Shown here: piece after piece, positions 12,001 to 20,700 of the stretch | Layout: the number at the start of each line of letters is the position of its first letter | Numbering within the stretch: the first letter of the stretch is position 1 | NCBI RefSeq assembly: GCF_905475465.1 | Contig: NC_062242.1 | Span: 8,521,501-8,585,500 of the forward strand | DNA length: 64,000 nt | Source: Pieris napi | Taxonomy: Eukaryota > Arthropoda > Insecta > Lepidoptera > Pieridae | Direction of reading: 5' to 3' | Notes under the pieces: generated by a model | Databases searched by the model: none | The model's input: the letters and a program-made list of their open reading frames with translations, nothing else | Told to the model about the DNA's origin: nothing | Made by a program: the position numbers and the translations under genes

Positions 12001-15000
12001 AAGCGTATTTTGATTTGTTTTCATTTGAAAGAGTTCTATAAAAAAGAGCATCGTGCAGACACATTACTGTGTCCGTCCGTATTTTAAATACGCCATTGAG
12101 TAGAAAAGCAAGATTAGCTTTCAATATCGAATTTATGTGAATTTTAATTATTATAATGTTTAAATCATTCACAATTTTTCAGATAACGACAGTATGCACG
12201 TGGCAGGAAGGCAGATGGGGCTGTGCATTGGGCCTTAGCGGTGGGGCCGTAGTGGTGATACGCGCAGAGTGCTGCGGTGGTGTGCTTCGGGCTCGAACGA
12301 GGCAATTGCACGCGCACGCCGCACCTATTACGCACATTGACGCGCAGCCAGCGGTCACGCTGCTCGTCACATCGAGTGAAGACGGACTCATTGTGCTTTG
12401 GGACTTGCACGAGTACGTAATCTACACTGTATTGAACTTAGTATTGTCTTTGATTAACATAACTACATACGCTTTGATACGAAAGTACTTGCGAAAGAAA
12501 AAAGATTCTTGCCAAGATCGGTACGCGAAGCCATTGAAATCAAAAAACACCCCAATTTCAATAGAGAAGACGGCCTAAAATTGTCAAACACCTGGGATCC
12601 AATAATATCCAAATTAAAATCTCAAGAAAAACAATCCGCTAAATAGAGGACACCGTGAGCCATTTTTGCCAAAACCCTCCATCTTTTAGTCGATACCAAC
12701 TCCGGGGAAATAAATTCAGATAACACAACTTTCTCTGCAGCTGTGATACTTTTTGACATCCAACACCTTTTGTCTTCAGTCACCGTGATCAAGCACGCTG
12801 TAAAGCACGCGAAACGTCGGATAAATTTAAAATTATGTTAAATAATTGTAAATTTATAATGATACATAACTTTAATCCGGTTAAAAAGTTTTTTCTTTAA
12901 ATGTATTGAACTTATTTGATTTTGTCGATGATATAATATTGAAGATTTTATTATAGAAGACTTTATATCAAATGCCTTAAGCAATCGTGACGTCTAACAA
13001 TCATTAGTTCCTTATTTCCTAAATTAGTTTTCAACTTTGTGTAGTTCTCGTAAAAGCGCAGAAGTTATATATTTACAAACCTAGCTAGCATAGCTACTAC
13101 AAAAAGCAACCCCAGGTTTGGGAATTTAAAAAAAATCTTACTAAAGTTATGTTGGCAACAGCAATATAAAACATATAGCAATATAAACAATTGAAAATAT
13201 ATTTCAGGTTAACATACATCCGTACTCTTCCAAATCGTGAAATGTTGCAAGTTAGCCTTGTAGCGATTAGCCCTACATTAAGTGACGTGGCGAGCGTACA
13301 CGCGCCCGCTACCAGTGACGTACGCGCTCGTAGAGATGAGTACGCCGATAATGAAGGAATGGAATACGAACACGACGATACATACAAGTATAAGTCGCTG
13401 ATTAGAGTACACACAGTTAACGGACGATTTGTTGGTGAGGATATTATCAAGTACTTCTAAATATTAGTGCTTGTTTTTTTACTTTTAACTGCTTTACATT
13501 TAGCAAATTTTCTATTTTAAAAAAAAGTGTGTGTGTGTCAGCTACGACGCACGATTGGAGTTTACTCCTTACGAACGATAATTATGATATATATCGAATA
13601 GAAAAAAAGGGTAAATGAACGCATCTGCTAAAATGATAAGAGAATCAAACATATATCTGTAATTATTCGGATTATATATATTACTTCAATAAAGCGTATT
13701 ACATAAAGTATGTTACAAAATGATATAAATAAATAATAATAATAACATAATACTCTTAGACTCTTATGTCATTTAACTGGTATAATCATGAAATAAGGAC
13801 TTATTTTTGTTATTAATAAATCCATGTGTTTTAGAATGAGATACGCTGTGTAATGTATTCCATCTCATTCTTTTACACATTCAATCCTACAGATATATAT
13901 GTTTGTCTCTTTCTACATAACGCCTCAACTTTTCGTGTTACACTTGATTTTACTCCTCATAAAATTCATCATTCAAATCGTTTCTTAAGGAGTAAACTTC
14001 AATAAAAATTTAGTTCTTGCTTCACGTAGGGTGCATTTGTGCATACATAAAGCTTTGTATGATAATAATCTAATCTCTATTAAGACTAGGCAGGATTTTA
14101 TTTTGTTATAAAAGTCTCAATGGCGTATTTAAAATTAATCCTTGTGTATATAGGTAGCGTCAAAGTGGCGGAGATAGTAAAGTGCGTGCGTTACTCGGCG
14201 TGCGCGGAGGGCACCAGCGTGAACTGCATAGCAGTTGGGCTTCGGTCTGGGGCCATCCGGCTGTACTCGTCGTGGGAACTTCGTCCTCTGGCGCACATTC
14301 CGCCACCCCAGCCCTCACCCCAGCCCCATCCACACACTGAACATCTTGACCGGGATACGCTCAGGTACACAAATGTGAAAAACACTTTAGTTTCAATTCA
14401 TACAAAGAACTTTCAAATTTGCAAGTTGGAAAGTAATTGTAATTTTTTCTTTTAGTTTATTCATTGAAAAAAGAGTGTACTACTTACGTACACGCGTTAG
14501 AAGTTATACTTCTTTGGCGTATGGAAAAAAAATAACTAAAATGCAGTAGTGATTAGCGATAAATATTAAAATTAATCAAAAAGATTTTATTTAAATGAAA
14601 AAGGTTCTATTAATGTAAAAATTTATCAAGTTAATTTTACAAATTGATTTTCGCTTTTTCCATAATTGAAGCAATAATTAAAAATTATATATACCGACAA
14701 TTAACCTCAAATCTATATATGCACTCTAAACAGTTTATTCAAATCAGTTTTATCACTAATATTCAATATATATAGATATACTAATAAATAATAAATTATT
14801 ATTAGTAAACACTATCACCGTCGTATATGAAATTGATTTAATAAAAACACCAAAATAATATTTATTTACTAACACTGTTTAATTGTACTGTTACTAAACA
14901 AGTGTTCTAAATATAAAATACTAGAATATACAACTTGAACATAGTTATTATCGATTTTCATGCCACCTAGAACTAACTTTACGATGTAGAATTTAGGTGT

Positions 15001-15237
15001 CATTTAGGTGTAAAAATTCACTCTCATAATTTTTCTCCATCGCGCCAAAAGAAGTATAACTTCAAAAAGGTTTGCTCCTCAAATCTGTAATGAACGGTTT
15101 TCAGCATATCCTTCAGCCATGATAACGAAATCTTGTTCGCGAGCTACGCAGATGGCGGCGTTGTAGCGTGGGAAAGCGTGGATCACGCTGCAAAACCCTC
15201 GCCCGTACGTATACTACCTGCGCATGCCCTGCTCTAA
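1..15237 (+). CDS. LYST: LYST/mauve, C-terminal part (BEACH-WD40 protein), partial at 5' end
   Basis: BEACH-family regulator of lysosome and lysosome-related organelle size and trafficking (Chediak-Higashi protein; Drosophila mauve); cytosolic and membrane-associated. Exons: 1-106, 723-913, 1492-1635, 2833-3113, 3822-3922, 5428-5689, 6496-6643, 7358-7498, 8112-8326, 9360-9509, 10188-10377, 11323-11501, 12183-12412, 13208-13434, 14154-14364, 15105-15237 (TAA). They give 968 residues with every phase consistent. Order: conserved pre-PH region (SWQLDSTEGPARVR), PH-BEACH (exons 4-5), BEACH (exons 6-11, with LAGRSYNDLMQYPV, DVKELIPELYYLPE and WIDLVFGYKQTG), then WD40 repeats to the end (exons 12-16, e.g. 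DGLIVLWDLHE, GAIRLYSSWELRP, DGGVVAWES). The wording of the BEACH domain fits LYST better than WDFY3 or neurobeachin. Exon 11 has a tandem CAGCAG acceptor at 10185-10190, so one Gln may be optional. Exon 4's donor (GTGATT) is weak. The start and the large N-terminal part lie outside the window. Confidence 0.92.
204..676 (-). mobile_element. Helitron-like element, family A, antisense, interrupted
   Basis: In LYST intron 1. The inverted end begins at an actagct sequence (reverse complement of the family's GTCAGCTAGT 3' end) and continues through 'aacgttgttttgccatg'. After a non-homologous stretch around 300-430 it resumes and runs out at 'cattgtgacatgagaattta', the reverse complement of the family 5' end (TCTAATATATAAAATTCTCG). 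Compared with the other seven copies in the window it looks interrupted by an insertion or rearrangement. Confidence 0.6.
990..1246 (-). mobile_element. tRNA-derived SINE, family 1, copy a
   Basis: Read on the minus strand it begins with a tRNA-like head (GGGGCCTCATAGCCTAGCGG, an A-box match, then GGTTCGATTCC, a B-box match). An unrelated body and an A-rich end follow. A second copy in the opposite orientation is at 8938-9191. It lies in LYST intron 2. It is not a tRNA gene: no acceptor stem pairs, and the body continues for about 170 bp. Confidence 0.8.
1690..1896 (-). mobile_element. tRNA-derived SINE, family 2, copy a
   Basis: The minus strand has a tRNA-like head (ACTCATTGGTCTAGTGGTTA, then GGTTCGATCCCCG) followed by a body rich in TATATGTC-type sequence. 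It is nearly identical to 50975-51181, which supports a dispersed SINE rather than a host tRNA. LYST intron 3. Confidence 0.8.
2094..2318 (+). mobile_element. SINE, family 3, fragment with damaged head
   Basis: Shares its body (aggaaaacatcgtgaggaaa, gtgtcaggcac, aggctgatcacctacttgcc, agaggttgtag) with the fuller minus-strand copy at 21334-21588. The tRNA-like head has lost its B-box region. LYST intron 3. Confidence 0.65.
2400..2815 (-). repeat. Dispersed repeat with (TACA)n microsatellite, copy a
   Basis: Over most of its length it matches the reverse complement of 51995-52432: 'tttagttttaaactatattt' blocks, 'aggaattatttttcactttttagtttgat', the sentence around 'gtccgttaaaagtgggtcaaaatcgagtc', a (TACA)6 run at 2762-2785 and 'aggtgaagctaatataaagc'. 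No coding remnant seen; class unknown. It ends about 18 nt before LYST exon 4. Confidence 0.6.
3223..3459. mobile_element. Harbinger-type MITE (237 bp) with TTA target duplication
   Basis: Inverted ends GGGTCTGTTTCACAAT and ATTGTGAAACAGACCC are flanked by TTA on both sides (3220-3222 and 3460-3462). The inverted similarity continues inward (ACGGATAA / TTATCC). A three-base TWA duplication is typical of PIF/Harbinger. LYST intron 4. No ORF. Confidence 0.8.
4149..5303. mobile_element. Fold-back Tc1/mariner-type element, ~1.15 kb with >400-bp inverted arms
   Basis: The left arm begins CAGGGTGGCCAAAAAGTCG and the right arm ends with its reverse complement; both are bordered by TA. The arms stay alignable for roughly 440 bp each (about 4150-4590 and 4865-5303), so the element folds almost completely on itself. 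In LYST intron 5. TA duplication and CAGGGTGNCC ends suggest the IS630/Tc1/mariner superfamily. Its core holds a transposase remnant, listed separately. Confidence 0.75.
4551..4757 (+). pseudogene. Transposase C-terminal remnant inside the fold-back element
   Basis: A 68-codon open frame ends with RRNLIRRCKLSIMVRVRNFEHILL-like wording. The Arg-rich stretch and the closing Phe-Glu-His resemble the C-termini of some Tc1/mariner-like transposases. No catalytic DDE/D region is present. The first 10 or so codons fall in the inverted arm, so this is a relic, not a gene. Family assignment is inference from one short motif. Confidence 0.4.
5831..6122 (+). mobile_element. Harbinger-type MITE, family M1, copy 1
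   Basis: Ends GGGAGCGTTCAAGTATTACG and its inverse CGTAATACTTGAATGCTCCC, flanked by TGA on both sides (5828-5830, 6123-6125). Contains G-runs at about 5868 and 6065. LYST intron 6. Three more copies: 20666-20966, 42613-42908, 43905-44180. Confidence 0.8.
6903..7248. mobile_element. Repeat family P (palindromic GAAGTTATACTTC ends), copy 1
   Basis: Begins near GTGTACTTATGTACGCGCG followed by GAAGTTATACTTCTTTGGC and ends with GCGCCTAAAGAAGTATAACTTC, its inverse. The motif next to each end is itself palindromic. Related copies with different interiors: 14472-15066 and 51222-51934. LYST intron 7. No ORF; class unknown. Confidence 0.6.
8938..9191 (+). mobile_element. tRNA-derived SINE, family 1, copy b
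   Basis: Full-length plus-strand copy of the SINE at 990-1246: head with TAGCCTAGCGG and GGTTCGATTCC boxes, body, and a terminal A9 run. LYST intron 9. The rest of this intron (8327-8937, 9192-9359) shows nothing I recognise. Confidence 0.8.
10724..10759 (-). promoter_or_regulatory. TATA box plus TCAGTT initiator
   Basis: On the minus strand TATATAAG at 10759-10752 is followed about 30 nt later by TTCAGTT (10727-10721), the arthropod initiator consensus. The A at 10724 would be +1. The spacing is canonical and fits the heat-shock elements upstream. Confidence 0.65.
10783..10923 (-). promoter_or_regulatory. Heat-shock element cluster
   Basis: TTCgaGAActTTC at 10783-10795 and TTCgaGAAggTTC at 10911-10923 are perfect three-unit HSF sites. 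TTCtaGAA at 10830-10837 is a perfect two-unit site, and TTCtaGAG at 10890-10897 a near match. They lie 24 to about 165 bp upstream of the minus-strand TATA box. Confidence 0.75.
12474..12905 (+). mobile_element. Penelope-like element relic (3' end)
   Basis: An open frame with no ATG runs from about 12474 to TAG at 12644-12646. It reads RFLPRSVREAIEIKKHPNFN and then REDGLKLSNTWDP, wording I know from the end of the GIY-YIG endonuclease region of Penelope-like elements. About 260 bp of 3' sequence follows, including 'gcacgcgaaacgtcgg' and 'ccggttaaaaagttttttct'. A related tail recurs at 23895-23955. 5'-truncated, in LYST intron 13. Confidence 0.65.
14472..15066. mobile_element. Repeat family P, copy 2
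   Basis: Same ends as 6903-7248 (GAAGTTATACTTCTTTGGCG ... GCGCCAAAAGAAGTATAACTTC) with a 500-bp AT-rich interior lacking ORFs. It fills most of LYST intron 15 and ends about 40 nt before the last exon. Confidence 0.6.
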
Positions 15238-16138
15238 ACAGGAAAGCACCGGAAAATACATCCCAAAATACGCATAGATTTATAATATATAATAATGTCA
15301 AAAATTTGAAAATGGAACTCGAATATTCTCCTAATGACTTTTATGTCACAGATAACAGTCTGAATTTAAGAATTTAAAATATTATGTTTGTAGCTTCTGT
15401 AAAAGCTAAAAAGGCAGGTGCTATATTCATATCAGAAAATTATATTGGAATATTTTGAAATTATTATTGTTACAGGGTTTTAAAATTGTAAATTCTTGCC
15501 TTTTATATTAAACAATAAGCAGTCTTCCTACAAAGTGGAGATTCAAAATCTTCACTACTTGCTATAGTTGTTAAGATAAATCTTGTAAATGTGTATATAG
15601 GTATTTTTTTATTAAGTTAAGTGATCAGAGGCATAATGTATTTTTAATAATTGTTTAAATGATTTTCAAATAAATACATGACAAACACTATTTTATTACA
15701 CTATTGGCCATTAAGGTTTTTAATTTTACATTCCAGTAGAAAAAAATAAATGCTCAGTAAAAATTTGTTAGTTTAAATGAAAAAATCTCCCATGTTATTA
15801 GAAAATATTTTAATCTTTACAAGTATCAAGACTTGATTTTATAAGTAAGATAAACTAAACTATCATATCGAATTATATTGCTCTCAATCTTAGATTAAGA
15901 ATATATATATTATCTGTCATATTTAAAAGACTACATGGAATGTCTTTCTTATATATAATAAAGAGAAGTATCCTATTTAGATAATATTATGATTCGTTCC
16001 TTGTTGATTATTGTTAAGTTGTATAATAAATACTTAATAATTACTGGTGTTTGTTACTTCATCTTTGGATATCCAAAAGTCCACACACAAGTGTTGCAGT
16101 ATGTAAAGTGAAAAGCAGGAGCATATTATATAGGAAAC
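15238..16138. other. LYST 3'UTR and spacer
   Basis: AT-rich sequence after the LYST stop. Only the poly(A) signal at 15669 stands out. No ORF, RNA gene or repeat recognised. Confidence 0.5.
15669..15674 (+). terminator. Probable LYST poly(A) signal AATAAA
   Basis: First AATAAA after the LYST stop, about 430 nt downstream and in the sense direction. Position and motif only; no transcript evidence. Confidence 0.5.
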
Positions 16139-16752
16139 CAGTGTTACCAACTCAAATTTTATCGAGTAGGTAGATACAATTTCAAAAGTTGGTTGTTTCC
16201 AACCATATTTAATTCGAAAAGTAGGTAGATCTACCAACTATAATTTCGAGTTTTATATAAAATCTTACTCTAAGATGACCTTTAATTTATTTTTTTTTTT
16301 TCGTAAAAATGTTATAAATCACATCACAATAGTATTATAGTAAAAAAATGAATATTAACTAAAAAATGAACAATATTCATTAAAAAAAATCAAAGCATGT
16401 TATGGATTGAAGAGATCAATCTAACATAATTTACTTGTGGGGACAATGGGGGCCGGAAACTAAAATGCTTAATCCAACCTGCATATTCTGGTTCTTTTTT
16501 CCAGAATTTTGAATATTTTTGATCATAATGAATTTTCCTCAATTTTCGTGGAGGAGAATTTTCTTCATTTTCACTTTTATTACTAATTTTATTTTTTAAT
16601 GTTGAGATAGACCAATAGTACTAAATGCTTTATTTATAAGGTAAAGTAGATTTGAGAAAAATCCTAAAAGTTGGTAGATCTACCTACAACTTGCTAGATT
16701 TACCTAAAAAGTTGGTAGATCTACCTAAAAGTTGGTAGAGTTGGCAACGCTG
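16139..16752. mobile_element. hAT-type MITE (614 bp) with perfect 8-bp target duplication
   Basis: Ends CAGTGTTACCAACTC and GAGTTGGCAACGCTG are inverted with two mismatches. Both sides carry TAGGAAAC (16131-16138 and 16753-16760). CAG-type ends and an 8-bp duplication are the hAT signature. Subterminal regions repeat GTTGGTAGATCTACCT in both orientations, as expected of transposase-binding sites. No ORF. Confidence 0.88.
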
Positions 16753-17707
16753 TAGGAAACACTTATCACTAAGGTTTTTTTTTAATACATTTTTTTTTAA
16801 GTTGGTGGTTCTCAGTGTTACGTCTCTCATTGATAATTTACTTTCTTATGTAAAGCATCTGACATTACTTACAGACAATATACGAATTTATTCGGAATTA
16901 ATAAAGTTTTTTATTTCGATACAACAGCTATGTTGTAAGTTTATTACTTGCAATATAAAATTACCGATGAAAGTTTTTTTTTATTTCTACCGTCCAATTA
17001 GACACTTGTGACTTATTTAACCTATAGGAAAATAATTCTTAATTATATGTTAGTTATATGTTCTTAGTTATATGTTTTACAAACAGTAACATAGCTTCAT
17101 GAAAGAAGATGTCTTTCGTCATTAAATATAATGGGCAAGATCTCATTATTTGACATTTATCATGGCAACCAATTTATGTCGTCACTAATTAATTGACTTA
17201 ACAACATTTATACGAACTACACACTCAATTTGATGGTATTTAAAAGGCCTAAATGGAACTAGTATCCGTATTTGACAAAAGAGTTAACGACCACCATGAA
17301 AAAACGCCCATTAGTGTAAATTAGTGTCTTCTTTACCCATACACATAAGTCATAATATAATGCTTAAAGGCATATAGCTAGGTGTCCATTCTTATTTTTT
17401 TAAACGATTTCTTTGCTTTCGCTCTTAGTTTTTGTCACCGGCCCCACAATTATAATCTGTGATAACCTGTTTAGTAACTATATATGGTCTGTGGACTGTG
17501 TTTGTTTAACTGTGAAATGTGTATCTGTTGAACTTTGAAGGTTTACTTTACTCTTACTTCTTAGTTTAATATCTATGAATTGCTGTGAATTCTGCGATTT
17601 AAGCGTGTTTTACTTTTAAAAAGAATTGTGCCGTAATTTTCTACTAAATAGAATTTAAAACACGAACAAAAGCAGATACAAGCTTGAATATATTGCAATC
17701 GTACAAT
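16753..17707. other. Spacer and SART1 promoter region
   Basis: AT-rich, with no gene or repeat recognised. No convincing TATA box near the SART1 start, as is usual for housekeeping genes. Confidence 0.4.
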
Positions 17708-20700
17708 ATGGGGTCTAAAAAACACAAAAAGGAGTCTAAAAAAAAGAAGCATAGGAGTAGGTCCCGATCGCCATTGGAAGGCGAGGAACGTGAACGAAAA
17801 CGTCACAGAAAACACAAAGACCGCAAAAAGGATCGCTCTCCCGATGGTTAGTTTAAACACTTTTAACAATTTTAGCAATACGCTGCTTTCCAAGAATCAT
17901 GTTTATGGTACTATGTTTAAAAAATATAGCATTGAATACGTACACAGAATTCAAACATGATTGCTGGAGACAGCGTTTTTCCAAGTTAACAAAATAATGG
18001 CAAATTTTGCTCATTTTCAGAGTGGTGGCATTCGAGATGAGAGTGCATCCCGAGTGCTTCGTCATTAAGGTAGGTACAGTAGCCAGGCTGTTAAAAAAGT
18101 TCCAAACTGGATTTGTGTCTTAGATGGATTGACATGATAAATTCTTATGAAAAGTGGAACGATTACTGTGTATTTTATGTTAACAATATCTGTCATCCTT
18201 TCTGTTGCCTATATTAGATATATGTACTTTGATATTGATGACATTACCTGGATAAGAATGTAATTTTTGCAAATTTCGGCTAGGTCTGTTGTTAACTATA
18301 AGCTGGCATGCCTCAAATTACATATAAACAGACTATAGCTTACATGTCATGTATATGTTAACGTTAAATTGTAAAAACCGTTAGATTGTAATCTATCGGT
18401 TATCGGTATTCGGTAGATTGTACTACACTAACTTAGTTATCATTCAAACTTCTTTGGTCAATTACAGATTAATTTTACTTCCCAACAATTTCATATAACT
18501 ACCGTATAATAATACGTTAAATTGCAAGCAGTATGTTGAGTTGACAATCTTTCGACAGTTTACAATCTCGCGAGATAGATTACAATCTAACGGTTTTTAC
18601 AATTTTACGGTGACATATACATGGAGTCTTCTTTTTCTTTATGACAGCTATTACACTATTGTGAAATACAATAAATATCTAATTGTTAATATTTATATAG
18701 TCAACATTTTGCTTTTTGGAAAGAACACAATTTACTACATTAATGTAACAGTAAAACTTATTATATAATTTGATTGTATTTGAAATTCGTTTCTTACCTT
18801 AAAGAATTAAGAAGAAAAACAACTACTGTTTTGTGTGCTAGATTTCTTAAAAAATGTAGGCAAGACTATTTCATCAGATCTATCAAACAATTATTGTTTC
18901 TATATTTTTGAAATATGGATACACAATTATGTGTCCTGGCTCTATATAAATATTATATTAATTTGTTGTAGTGGAGGAAGTTCCGGTAGACTCACATTTA
19001 CAACCAAAAGAGGTTCCAAGATCAAAAAGTCGCAGTAGCAGTGTTGAAGCTGTTCAGTCCCATGATGATAAACCAAGGTAATTTTATATAATTTGTTGGT
19101 CTTTTGAGTGTAGATTCTTTTTATAATATAAAAAATTTGGTCACTGGCTGTTAATTGTCTATAGTAGTTTTTTCTTTAGTAGCTTGGCGCAATGAAAAAA
19201 ATTATAGTAACTTTCTATTTTTTTTAAAGCCTAATTTACTTGACTATAATGCTAAATGTGATTGAAATATATAAAGTATATTTTCGATTTTAAGTGTGTT
19301 TAATTAAACTTGATCACTATTTTCAATAAAATACAGTGTACTCTTTATAACGAATTTCAAGGTCCGAGTATTTTTATTTGTTATAGAGAAGGAAGAATTA
19401 ATGTTTGGGTATTGGGTTAAACCAAATAAATTTAACGAATTTTTACGTTATAGAGACTTTCGTTAATATGAATGACGTTATAAAGAGTTTACACTGTATA
19501 ATAAATTCAATACTGTGTTAACTGAATTTCAGTGAGAAGAAGCGGAAAGTGGAGAAGGCTAAATCACCCGTTGCCCCACCTGCTTCTGCTCAGGAGAGCC
19601 TCTCTATTGAAGACACAAATAAGTTGAGAGCTAAGTTAGGCCTCAAACCTCTTGCAGTTGCTGAAAAACCAGGTTTATTTAACTTATTTTTTTTATAGAA
19701 TTGGGATTAAAATATCTCAGGATATCTTCTAAATTCTATGTTGTTTGTAAATCCATAGATCTATCTAGCATCAAATCCATAATGTAGATTTATACTAATG
19801 AGTCTATGATGTTAGGTATTTCTATACCTTAAGAAACTTTCTCTATTTCTCAATAGATCATATATGTTCTTCCAATTGTTTCTATATTTTTATTCAATTA
19901 ATTATGTAGTTATATTTTAAGCATTCAGTAGGTCTAGAAAAGGACTGATTATTATTCACATATAGTTATAAACAGGAATACAATTATACATAATTATAAT
20001 GTTTACTATAACAGCGGAAGATGGAATGTTAAAAGATGACTTGGGTGAATTCTATCATAAGCCTGCACCCAACATATCACAACAGAAAAAGTCCGACAAG
20101 ATACGCGAAAAACTTGAAGAACGCAAAGAAAAAAGGAAATTGGAGACAAAGTAAGAGAAATTCCAATTTTAATTTATTATTTGTCTTAAATAAATAACTG
20201 AACTACAAGTGTCGTTAATGGTAACAAAATTAAATGTTTTTGTTGGTGGACAAAATGTAGACCTTCTCTAAAGCTATTGAAGGATATAAGATGACTTATA
20301 TTTTCCTTTAGGTTGAAAACAAATCTCATTGCTGACACTTCTGACGATGAAGATGCGTTGGCATGGATCAAGAAGTCACGACAAATGGATAAACAGAAAA
20401 AAGAAGCGGAAAAGCGGGTAAGTAGCTAACATTATTAAAAGACATTTTATTCGACTTAGGGTCCTTCAAGAAAAGAGCGTACCAATTCTTCAATTATTCT
20501 CTAGGCAACGCACTTGCGAGCCTTCTTTCATTATGAGTGTCCATGGGCGGCGGTATCACTTAACATCAGGTGAGCCTCCTGCCCGTTTGCCTCCTATTAC
20601 ATAAAAAAAAGACAATGAATATTTTCGTTTTTCACAAGGAACAGTTAGTTTTAGTCATGTTTTCAAGTATTACGTCACGCAATTTTTGGAGATTATTAAC

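Noticed and set aside
12156..12578. LYST exon 13 extended through to 12578
   Set aside because: The frame continues past a good donor (GA|GTACGT at 12413) into Penelope relic sequence; splicing to 13208 restores the WD40 repeat.
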